Below, piece by piece: positions 1 through 5,987 of a DNA stretch of 17,117 nt; within the stretch, counting starts at the first letter, position 1, and each line of letters starts with the position of its first letter. The DNA comes from Peptococcaceae bacterium UBA6116 (GTDB lineage Bacteria > Bacillota > Desulfitobacteriia > Desulfitobacteriales > Syntrophobotulaceae), in assembly GCA_002423425.1 (NCBI GenBank), contig DIWC01000057.1, positions 1-17,117 of the forward strand, written 5' to 3'. The notes under the pieces are model-generated. The model saw nothing but the letters and a program-made list of their open reading frames with translations, searched no databases and was not told the origin of the DNA. A program made the translations under genes and the position numbers.

Positions 1-129
1 GCTTTCGTTTGTTTTTTAATTGAACCATGGGCAGGATTGCAGCGTGATTGAATTTGTGCAGACGGTATCTACACAATTTATTTGGAAGACGACTTCTTTT
101 TCTGCCGTTTATATTTTGGACACAACTAG

Positions 130-159
130 TTGACTTTTTTTCGTTGTGTGGGGTATAAT
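130..159 (+). promoter_or_regulatory. Sigma-A-type promoter of the left cassette
   Basis: A -35 element TTGACT at 130-135 and a -10 element TATAAT at 154-159 are separated by 18 bases. Transcription would start near 166, only about a dozen bases before the ATG at 178, so the ribosome binding site GGGGTGAG (166-173) would sit at the very 5' end of the mRNA. The match to consensus is seen directly; activity is inferred. It argues against translation starting at the upstream TTG at 130. Confidence 0.75.
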
Positions 160-177
160 AATTATGGGGTGAGAAAA

Positions 178-480
178 ATGAGTCTTCTTGTTCGTACAGT
201 TCAGAAGGAAAAAGAGCGAATTGAGTACATGCTCAACAAATATCTGCAGCAGCTAAAAGAACTTCCCAAAGGTTCAATAACAGCAAAGAATGTAGGAACA
301 AACACCTACTATTACTTAAAATACCGTGAGGGCAAAAAGGTATTCACTGATTACCTTGGAAAAGACAGTGAGAGGGTACAGAATATTCGTACTGAACTTG
401 AAAAACGCCATCATATTGAAACAATGATTACGCATTTACGAACGGAGCAGGCATTAGCAAGCAAGGTGTTGGAGGGGTAA
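178..480 (+). CDS. Small basic 'LPKGS' protein (DUF6788-like), first gene of cassette
   Basis: A 100-residue lysine- and arginine-rich soluble protein with no membrane segment. A central segment contains LPKGSI, then YYYLKYREGKK, then a YLGKD motif, followed by a charged helical C-terminus. I recognise this pattern from small proteins of Clostridia that often sit next to toxin-antitoxin or abortive-infection genes; the DUF6788 label is from memory and tentative. The N-terminal helix plus the basic beta-rich core would suit nucleic-acid binding, so a regulator or antitoxin role is possible, but no function is established. The start ATG at 178 is chosen because the open frame upstream lies inside the promoter and GGGGTGAG precedes this ATG. 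It ends two bases before the next start, and its last codons carry that gene's ribosome binding site, so the two are probably translationally linked. Confidence 0.7.
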   Translation: MSLLVRTVQKEKERIEYMLNKYLQQLKELPKGSITAKNVGTNTYYYLKYREGKKVFTDYLGKDSERVQNIRTELEKRHHIETMITHLRTEQALASKVLEG

Positions 481-482
481 TT

Positions 483-968
483 TTGATTTTATATCATGGA
501 AGCAATATGGCTGTGGAGCAGCCGAAACTGTTAGTACAAAACCGTTATCTTGATTTTGGAACGGGATTTTATACCACCGAAAACAAGAATCAGACAATCA
601 GTTTTGCGAACAAGGTTTACCTTCGTAGGCGGGAAGGCAGCCCCATAGTGAGTATTTATGAGATGGATGAATCCGCCGCTTTTTCATCCTGCAATCTGCT
701 TCGATTTGCAGAGCCGGATGAAACATGGCTGGATTTTGTCTACATGCATAGAACAGGAACTTATTCCGGTAAGCCTTATGAACTGATATACGGTCCTGTT
801 GCGGATGATGACGTGTATGAAACCTTCATGCTATATGCAACCGGTACGTTGACAAGGGAAGAAACTCTGAAAAGGCTGAAAATTAAGAGGCTGTTTAATC
901 AATTGGTTTTTAGCAGTGACCGGGCGATTTCCTTTTTGAAATTCACTCAAATTTTGCAGGAGGATTAA
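483..968 (+). CDS. DUF3990 protein, putative ADP-ribosyltransferase-fold toxin
   Basis: A 161-residue soluble protein. It opens with ILYHGS, has DFGTGFYTT at residues 24-32, a YELIYGPVADD motif at 99-109, and a C-terminal FSSDRAISFLKF segment at 143-154. This order (histidine in the first strand, tyrosine in the G-F-Y-T-T loop, a late acidic position) is that of DUF3990, which is grouped with the ADP-ribosyltransferase fold. The expected chemistry would be transfer of ADP-ribose from NAD to an unknown target; that is inference. The acidic catalytic position appears to hold Asp146 rather than Glu. It starts at a TTG (483-485), five bases after a GGAGGGG ribosome binding site at 471-477; no ATG would keep the conserved N-terminus. 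It lies between small genes in a single apparent operon, the typical context of a toxin with partners. DUF3990 membership is fairly sure; toxicity is not shown. Confidence 0.75.
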   Translation: MILYHGSNMAVEQPKLLVQNRYLDFGTGFYTTENKNQTISFANKVYLRRREGSPIVSIYEMDESAAFSSCNLLRFAEPDETWLDFVYMHRTGTYSGKPYELIYGPVADDDVYETFMLYATGTLTREETLKRLKIKRLFNQLVFSSDRAISFLKFTQILQED

Positions 969-971
969 AAA

Positions 972-1211
972 ATGGAAAAGCAAAGATTTTCATCCATGCT
1001 GTTTTTACTTGTACCGCTGATTATACAGCTTATGATAGAAGACAGCAAAATAGATGAGGAAAAAGCAACCGAATTGTTATATGCATCAGAACTGTACGCC
1101 AAGCTTGAGGACGAGGAAACAAAGCTGTGGCATTTGAGCGCAAACGCTTTATATGAGATGTTCAAAGAAGAACAAAAAACAGGGTCTATTACCTACCCGG
1201 AGGAGGCTTAA
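972..1211 (+). CDS. Small acidic helical protein of the DUF3990 cassette
   Basis: A 79-residue protein starting three bases after the DUF3990 stop, with AGGAGG at 958-963. The N-terminal 20 residues are hydrophobic (FLLVPLIIQLMI), followed by an acidic amphipathic region containing LYASELYAKLEDEETKLWH and a C-terminus ending TYPEEA. I recall similar small proteins beside DUF3791 and DUF3990 genes in gut and environmental Clostridia, with the same LEDEETKLWHLS core; no function is known to me. The acidic pI and tight coupling suit an antitoxin or a partner that binds the toxin. The hydrophobic N-terminus looks more like an amphipathic helix than a membrane anchor. The weakly predicted opposite-strand frame here is a shadow. 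Confidence 0.7.
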   Translation: MEKQRFSSMLFLLVPLIIQLMIEDSKIDEEKATELLYASELYAKLEDEETKLWHLSANALYEMFKEEQKTGSITYPEEA

Positions 1212-1212
1212 T

Positions 1213-1419
1213 ATGAGTGCAGAGGGAAAATTTTTAGTTTTTTGCATTGAGATGTACAAGGCGGCAAAAAACTTGACCGGAAAAGAAGCGATAAGCTTTT
1301 TCAAGCGATACGGCGTTTCCGATTATGTGCTTTCTTGCTACGAGGCATTGCACACTACCGGGACGAATTACATCGTTGAGGATATAGATTTGTTTGTGGA
1401 AGCTCGCCAGCAGAGTTAA
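1213..1419 (+). CDS. DUF3791-type small protein, last gene of cassette
   Basis: A 68-residue protein with the pattern FCIEMYKAAKNLTGKEA, then FFKRYGVSDYVLSCYEALH, then a TTGTNYIVEDIDLFVE tail. This is the characteristic layout of DUF3791 (about 60-70 residues). The start is ATG 1213, six bases after AGGAGG (1201-1206); the longer frame from 1153 lies inside the preceding gene and lacks family similarity. It begins one base after the preceding stop. DUF3791 genes are commonly found next to DUF3990 genes, which supports a two- or three-part toxin-antitoxin-like unit; which of the small proteins would neutralise the DUF3990 protein cannot be read from sequence. A strong hairpin follows 12 bases after the stop. 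Confidence 0.8.
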   Translation: MSAEGKFLVFCIEMYKAAKNLTGKEAISFFKRYGVSDYVLSCYEALHTTGTNYIVEDIDLFVEARQQS

Positions 1420-1431
1420 ACAAGAATAGAC

Positions 1432-1478
1432 ACAAACGAGGCATTATCATTGATAATGCCTCGTTTGTTCCTTTTCCG
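1432..1478 (+). terminator. Rho-independent terminator closing the DUF3990 cassette
   Basis: A perfect 18-base inverted repeat (1432-1449 and 1451-1468) is centred on a single T, giving a long A/T- and GC-mixed stem, followed by TCCTTTTCC on the plus strand. On the minus strand the same stem is followed by GTGTCTATTCTTG, so it may also stop transcription coming from pilO. It lies in the 148-base convergent gap between the cassette and pilO; the rest of that gap shows no gene. Confidence 0.8.
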
Positions 1479-1567
1479 TATCGGTTTGGGGTATGGTTCA
1501 ATAAGTTTCCCTATTAAACCGCGCCTTTAGCCTGCTCCTTGTAAATATTGTTTTTGGTGATTATCAA

Positions 1568-2104
1568 TTATTTATAAAAATATGCCGTAATACTCATACT
1601 TGCCGTAGCTTGTTGATTTCCTTGATTAATATTAATACTATTAAGGGCAAAGAGATATATTTTGCCTTTTTGAAATTGTTCTACCAAGGTTAGCATATTT
1701 TCAGTCGGTCCACTACAGAAAAAAGTCATTGTCATAGAGGAATATGAACCCTGCTCCTTAAGGGGTTCAAACTTTAGACTGATTGGCTTTATCCCATTGC
1801 TCTTGGCCAAATTATATACCGTAAGCATGATTTGCGGTTTGTCCACAATTTTAGGAATATCTTGATCCAATTTCGCCACTTCGGCCTTGAAAGAAACGGC
1901 CTGCGCTTTAATGGCTGAATAGTTACGGTAATTTTTTTGCAGTTCAGCCAAATATGCTGCTCTTTGAGAAACAAGGGCTGTCTTTTCCTGTAGTATACTT
2001 AAGCGTGGAATGAATAAATAAGTAACGTCTATCCATAGAAAACACAATAAAACAAGCACGCCTAATATAAGAATTTGCCTTCTTGGTTTCGATTGCTTTT
2101 TCAT
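1568..2104 (-). CDS. pilO: PilO-like type IV pilus inner-membrane protein
   Basis: 178 residues with a short basic cytoplasmic N-terminus, one membrane helix at about residues 10-32, a coiled-coil stretch at about 35-85, and a C-terminal alpha/beta domain. In PilO the periplasmic (here extracytoplasmic) ferredoxin-like domain dimerises with PilN and forms the alignment platform between the motor and the pilus. The segment DKPQIMLTVYNLAKSNGI around residues 88-105 is typical of PilO of Gram-positive type IV pilus clusters. It follows pilN by 18 bases with an AGGGG ribosome binding site. It is the last pilus gene here: the following bases contain no further minus-strand gene, although pilus operons usually continue. 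Assignment rests on gene order and architecture more than on sequence identity. Confidence 0.75.
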   Translation of the reverse strand: MKKQSKPRRQILILGVLVLLCFLWIDVTYLFIPRLSILQEKTALVSQRAAYLAELQKNYRNYSAIKAQAVSFKAEVAKLDQDIPKIVDKPQIMLTVYNLAKSNGIKPISLKFEPLKEQGSYSSMTMTFFCSGPTENMLTLVEQFQKGKIYLFALNSININQGNQQATASMSITAYFYK

Positions 2105-2122
2105 TCTTATTTTTATCCCCTA

Positions 2123-2662
2123 TTATTTCAATTTTAAAGATAAATTCAGTGTCTGCACCTGGTCTGCCAGAGAGACAGCACACATATCAAAGCCTTCAAA
2201 CATCCCCGAATCCCGGAAACTCACCCATAGTTTGGCTAAATCAACAGGTCCGGCAACAGTAATATTTATTTGAACGGAATTGTCTGCCTGTAAGGAAAAA
2301 GACATAATCGTAGCCCCTGCCGGCAGCAGTTTGCGAATATTATTCATAATCACCCGAGGGTCTTTCTTTTTTGTTTCGAGCATTTGCCTGAAATTGTTCA
2401 TATTTGAAGCCTGCGTTTGCAGCTGGCTAATTTCCGCACAAATTCCGGCAACATCCTGATAGTCTTTAATATTGCTCTCAATCTGATTCAAACTATACTG
2501 AAGTTTTATTTGCCATAGCCAAGGAGACAAAACAAAGGCAACTAACAACAACCCACCCAAAAACACAAAAGCCCTCATCCTTTTTTCTTTAGAAGAACGG
2601 GAAAAGATTTCTTTTCTGGTTTTCCATCTCTGAGCGTAGTTAAACTGTGTTCTCTCCTTCAT
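2123..2662 (-). CDS. pilN: PilN-like type IV pilus inner-membrane protein
   Basis: 179 residues: a basic cytoplasmic tail of about 30 residues, one membrane helix at about 31-50, a coiled coil (about 55-100), then a ferredoxin-like domain beginning near the RKLLPAGATIMSFSLQ segment. PilN pairs with PilO outside the membrane and, through its N-terminal tail, with PilM inside the cell. The usual PilN tail carries an INLLP-type motif that sits in a PilM groove; here the corresponding stretch reads QFNYAQRW, so that motif is missing or strongly diverged. Its ATG follows the pilM stop with no spacing (TAA ATG), and the GGGAGGA ribosome binding site lies inside the end of pilM, so the two are coupled. 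Confidence 0.8.
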   Translation of the reverse strand: MKERTQFNYAQRWKTRKEIFSRSSKEKRMRAFVFLGGLLLVAFVLSPWLWQIKLQYSLNQIESNIKDYQDVAGICAEISQLQTQASNMNNFRQMLETKKKDPRVIMNNIRKLLPAGATIMSFSLQADNSVQINITVAGPVDLAKLWVSFRDSGMFEGFDMCAVSLADQVQTLNLSLKLK

Positions 2663-4129
2663 TTAATCCTCCCTCAAGGCAAGACCATACAAGCAACCGA
2701 ACTTGTGCCATTCCGCAACCAGCTTTTTATTTTTAGCTTTAATTTGAGGTTTCCAACCATGAGGAAAACCTATCTCTGTTTTAACTCCGAGATTTTTTTC
2801 AATAATCTCAGCCAAGTGAGGCAAATTACAATATTCACCCGTCAGATAAATGTTACTCACCGTCTTGCCGAAATGGCGAGCCACATAAAAACTTAATAAT
2901 TCAGACAAGGTTACGATAACTGGATGCAAATAATCCTCAAGTTGTTGTTTTGGATTATCAAAGGACATTGTTTTTTTTGTCTCATCCAAGCCGCCGGGCA
3001 AGTTAATGAATTCCAACGGATCAAAAATATCCTTCTCAGTAGATTCCACAAGATCAGGCGGTGTCTTGTTTAAATATTCGTCTGCAAAACCATCCAAAAA
3101 TTCATCGGGAGATTCCATTGAATGTTCGGTTTCATCCAAAATATAGCCCATATCTTCCTCAGTAAAATTTAAAAGAGGAACTTGCTCTTTAGGAATGAAT
3201 AAATCTTCCAGCACAAACTCATTATTATTTCCAGTCGGTTGTTTGGTATCCAAAGCAGCTTGTTTAAAACTTGTATCCTCATGGAATGACATCGGTTTCA
3301 TTAAATCAAAAAAATCTTCACTCGTTGCGGCTTTAGCATGCAGCCCGCTTTCCAAAATCTCGTCATAAATAATATCATCTAATGGATCATCATCGACGAC
3401 TAAAAGGTCATTTATTACTTCTTCCTCATTCTCATCAGAAATTTCATTTGACAGCTTATTGTTTTCCAAATAGTTTTCAACAGCTTGAATATCAATCTCC
3501 ATATCAGAGTATAAAAAGAAAACACCTTTATCTAAAAGTAAAAATTCTATTTTATCTTTATAAAGAGAAATAATTGCCATATCACTGGAGATTTTTGTCT
3601 TTAATGTTAATTTCGAATATATTCTGGCTATACAGTCTGCTGATAAATCGATCACCTCAGGCTCAAAGCCTAAATACTGACACAACGACCAGATTTTTTC
3701 CATCCTCTGCTTAGGTAAAGCCGCTAAAAGAACGTTGATCATAAGCCGGTCATTTTCACGATATTTATTTACAATCTTATAATCGATAATGTAGTTATTA
3801 ACATTGATGGTAAAATACTGGTCAATATGGTTGGTTACCAGCTTTTCCAGATCAGAACCGGGCATTTGCGGCAATGATATAACGCGGGTAACCAATCCTA
3901 AGCTCGATACAGCAAGCTTAAGTTTCTGATAAGGTATTTTCTTATTAATAAACCAATGCTTAATCTGTCTAAAATAATAGTCATTGCTAAGCGGGAGACC
4001 GCCTGTTAAATTCTCATCCGGCTTAATACTATCCAAAAACAAGATCTTAATAGTATTATTTTTTTTTACTCCAATATGAGCGACAATAATGTCGTTCTCA
4101 TTAACAACTGCCAGCCATTGCTTTCTCAT
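2663..4129 (-). CDS. pilM: PilM-like actin-fold pilus protein with large acidic insertion
   Basis: 488 residues, against about 350 usual for PilM, the cytoplasmic actin/FtsA-like ATPase-fold protein that binds the PilN tail and the pilus motor. Residues 1-220 and 395-488 form the recognisable halves: the SLPQMPGSDLEKLV segment (85-98) and the C-terminal NIYLTGEYCNLPHLAEIIE region (426-444) are typical. Between them, residues about 224-394 form an acidic, low-complexity insertion rich in Asp, Glu, Ser and Pro with scattered short hydrophobic patches. It is probably disordered. One patch, EFINLPGG (373-380), resembles the INLLP motif that PilN normally provides. ATG 4129 is preceded by AAGGGGA at good spacing. 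It heads the pilMNO operon behind an extended -10 promoter. Confidence 0.85.
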   Translation of the reverse strand: MRKQWLAVVNENDIIVAHIGVKKNNTIKILFLDSIKPDENLTGGLPLSNDYYFRQIKHWFINKKIPYQKLKLAVSSLGLVTRVISLPQMPGSDLEKLVTNHIDQYFTINVNNYIIDYKIVNKYRENDRLMINVLLAALPKQRMEKIWSLCQYLGFEPEVIDLSADCIARIYSKLTLKTKISSDMAIISLYKDKIEFLLLDKGVFFLYSDMEIDIQAVENYLENNKLSNEISDENEEEVINDLLVVDDDPLDDIIYDEILESGLHAKAATSEDFFDLMKPMSFHEDTSFKQAALDTKQPTGNNNEFVLEDLFIPKEQVPLLNFTEEDMGYILDETEHSMESPDEFLDGFADEYLNKTPPDLVESTEKDIFDPLEFINLPGGLDETKKTMSFDNPKQQLEDYLHPVIVTLSELLSFYVARHFGKTVSNIYLTGEYCNLPHLAEIIEKNLGVKTEIGFPHGWKPQIKAKNKKLVAEWHKFGCLYGLALRED

Positions 4130-4208
4130 CCCAAAATGTCCCCTTATTCATATATGTTCTTAACTTTTTTCTAAGGGATAATCAATTTTTCGATTTTCTC
4201 ATTATCTA

Positions 4209-4235
4209 ATTATACCACTAAGATATTTTCATCAA
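4209..4235 (-). promoter_or_regulatory. Candidate promoter of pilMNO
   Basis: On the minus strand an extended -10 element TGGTATAAT (4209-4217) lies 80 bases upstream of the pilM start. A TTGATG at 4230-4235 lies 15 bases further up, which is short for a -35, so recognition would depend mainly on the extended -10. The 227-base gap between pilM and the DUF4911 gene holds no gene; it is AT-rich and also contains an 8-bp hairpin at 4326-4347 without a clear U-run on the minus strand. Confidence 0.55.
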
Positions 4236-4356
4236 TATATTTTATTGACAAGCGAACATATTTGAAAGTACATTTGAGATATGAAACTCGCTTACCGGTT
4301 TACTATATATTGGAATTCAGTTATTTTTTGGACAATCCCGCCCAAAACTTTTCGAC

Positions 4357-4629
4357 TTATTTCGACATCTTAATATCTATTTGGAGTTTTTGCAGTAGCC
4401 TTTCCAGTTCCGGCCAACAGTGTTTGGTGGTCTGAATTAATACATCTCCCTCGAAACGGTCTATCGTGGTTACTACCCCCAGGTGACCCATACCCTCTAC
4501 GAATTTGCACAACAATTGGATATCGGACCTTGCAACCCTTGCTTTTACCAGCATATCGCAGTCCTGCCAACAGTTTTTTCCGCTTTCAATACATTCCCTG
4601 CCTTCGCAGCCTTCCTGTGAATTATTCAT
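4357..4629 (-). CDS. DUF4911-type small protein with Cys-rich N-terminus
   Basis: A 90-residue soluble protein. The C-terminal 60 residues, with the pattern LLCKFVEGMGHLGVVTTID followed by a hydrophobic strand and the LERLLQKL helix, resemble DUF4911, a small alpha/beta domain of Firmicutes of unknown function. The N-terminal 25 residues carry Cys8, Cys13, Cys20 and Cys24, with Cys41 and Cys71 further on; four closely spaced cysteines could bind metal or an Fe-S cluster, but no standard motif is complete. ATG 4629 follows AAGGAGA with a 10-base gap. It lies between the U32 gene (119 bases upstream) and pilM on the same strand and may be transcribed with the U32 gene. DUF4911 assignment is moderately sure; function unknown. 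Confidence 0.65.
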   Translation of the reverse strand: MNNSQEGCEGRECIESGKNCWQDCDMLVKARVARSDIQLLCKFVEGMGHLGVVTTIDRFEGDVLIQTTKHCWPELERLLQKLQIDIKMSK

Positions 4630-4748
4630 GCCTAAAGGTTCTCCTTATTTTTCAAACTATTTTTTCGATTTAGCTATTTTACATCAAAGTATTGGCGAGT
4701 CTTAACGCAATATCATGCTGGGACTTCCGGCCTATTGATAAATCATAA

Positions 4749-5987
4749 TTACCTATTTTCTCTGCGCAGAATCGAAAAGGGCCTCAGCTTCCGGGGAGAA
4801 ACAATTCTTAACTTTTGTTGAGAATGGCGCGCGACTTCCACCTCTTCGCCGGTTTCATTCCACAGAGCCGTCACCTGGAATGTCCAGGGTTCCTCCTGCG
4901 GAGAGAGTACTTCAAGTTCCTCCCCTACCCTGAAGTTATTACGCTGTTCAATCCAAACACCAGCGGGCGTATTCAGTAAATCAGAATCTTCTTCAAGCAC
5001 TTTGCCGACAAAACTGTATTCCCGGATATAGTTGGAAGTCTCAATATTATGGGCATCAGCCCCCGGTTTAGCAAACAGGAAGCCGGTGGAATAGTCCCTG
5101 TGGCTGACCTTATCCATTTCCTTCAGCCAGAAAGGAAGATGTCTGCGGAATTCTTCTTCGCCCTGTTCCCATAGCACATCGACTGCTTCCCTGTAGGCTT
5201 TGACCGTGCTGGCAACATAATAAACGCTTTTCATCCGGCCTTCAATCTTAAAACTATGCAATGCCAATTTCTTGAGAAGCGGCAGGTGAGGCAGAAGACA
5301 AAGATCATGCGAATTGAAAATATAACTCCCTCTGGCATCCTCTTCCAAAGGAAAATACTGGCCGGGTCTCTTCTCCTCAACGAGCGCGTATCCCCAGCGG
5401 CAAGGATGGGTACATTCTCCGCGGTTGCCATCACGCCCGGTCAGGTAATTGCTGAGCAGACAGCGCCCTGAATAGGACATGCACATCGCCCCGTGGATAA
5501 AGATCTCCAATTGGCCCTGAGCACGTTGACGCAATATCTTTATTTCTTCGAGCGAAAGTTCGCGGGCGAGGACAACTCTTTTTACCCCTTGCGCAAACCA
5601 GAAGTTGGCGCTGGAAGAGTTAGTGCAATTTGCCTGGGTACTAAGATGAACCGTCAATTCCGGTGCTTCTTCCTGCGCAAGTTTTAGCACTCCAGGATCG
5701 GAGACGATGATTCCATCAACTTTTAAATCGCTTAAGTGCTTTAAATAGGGGCGCAGAGAAATAAAATCAGGCTCATGAGCAAAAATATTTACGGTGATAT
5801 ATATTTTACGGTTGAGCTTATGCGCATACCCGACCCCTAGCCGCATTTCTTCCTCATCCAAGTTGCCGGCATAAGCTCTTAGCCCAAAAGAACTGCCGGC
5901 AGCGTATACAGCATCCGCCCCATAAGCCAGAGCGAATTTGAGCTTTTCCAAATCACCTGCCGGTGCCAGGATTTCAGGTTTGTTCAT
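4749..5987 (-). CDS. U32 peptidase family protein, likely tRNA U34 hydroxylation (TrhP/YrrO type)
   Basis: 412 residues. The N-terminus EILAPAGDLEKLKFAL and AYGADAVYAAG are typical of the TIM-barrel U32 family. The family signature runs from Glu161 to Ser179 and supplies Cys169 and Cys176; GRDGNRGECTHPCRWGY adds Cys192 and Cys196, giving the four-cysteine set that in relatives binds an Fe-S cluster. A small beta domain follows (about 330-400). In B. subtilis the family members at this locus (YrrN/YrrO, TrhP1/TrhP2) are needed for prephenate-dependent 5-hydroxyuridine formation at the tRNA wobble position; that role is inferred here, and the protease name is historical. It overlaps the end of nudC by 14 bases and its GGAGG site lies within nudC, so the two are coupled. 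Only one U32 gene is present in the window where B. subtilis has two. Confidence 0.88.
   Translation of the reverse strand: MNKPEILAPAGDLEKLKFALAYGADAVYAAGSSFGLRAYAGNLDEEEMRLGVGYAHKLNRKIYITVNIFAHEPDFISLRPYLKHLSDLKVDGIIVSDPGVLKLAQEEAPELTVHLSTQANCTNSSSANFWFAQGVKRVVLARELSLEEIKILRQRAQGQLEIFIHGAMCMSYSGRCLLSNYLTGRDGNRGECTHPCRWGYALVEEKRPGQYFPLEEDARGSYIFNSHDLCLLPHLPLLKKLALHSFKIEGRMKSVYYVASTVKAYREAVDVLWEQGEEEFRRHLPFWLKEMDKVSHRDYSTGFLFAKPGADAHNIETSNYIREYSFVGKVLEEDSDLLNTPAGVWIEQRNNFRVGEELEVLSPQEEPWTFQVTALWNETGEEVEVARHSQQKLRIVSPRKLRPFSILRRENR

Noticed and set aside
1..129. A possible tail of an upstream gene or mobile element end before the promoter
   Set aside because: One plus frame is open from 1 to a stop at 49-51, and another from 20 to 133, but neither gives a recognisable protein and no inverted repeat or integrase motif is present.
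4326..4347. A terminator after the DUF4911 gene
   Set aside because: The 8-bp hairpin is not followed by a U-run on the minus strand; on the plus strand there is no gene ending there.
4630..4748. A protein-like open frame on the minus strand in the U32-DUF4911 gap
   Set aside because: It lacks any start codon or ribosome binding site and would be about 25 codons; it is probably chance.
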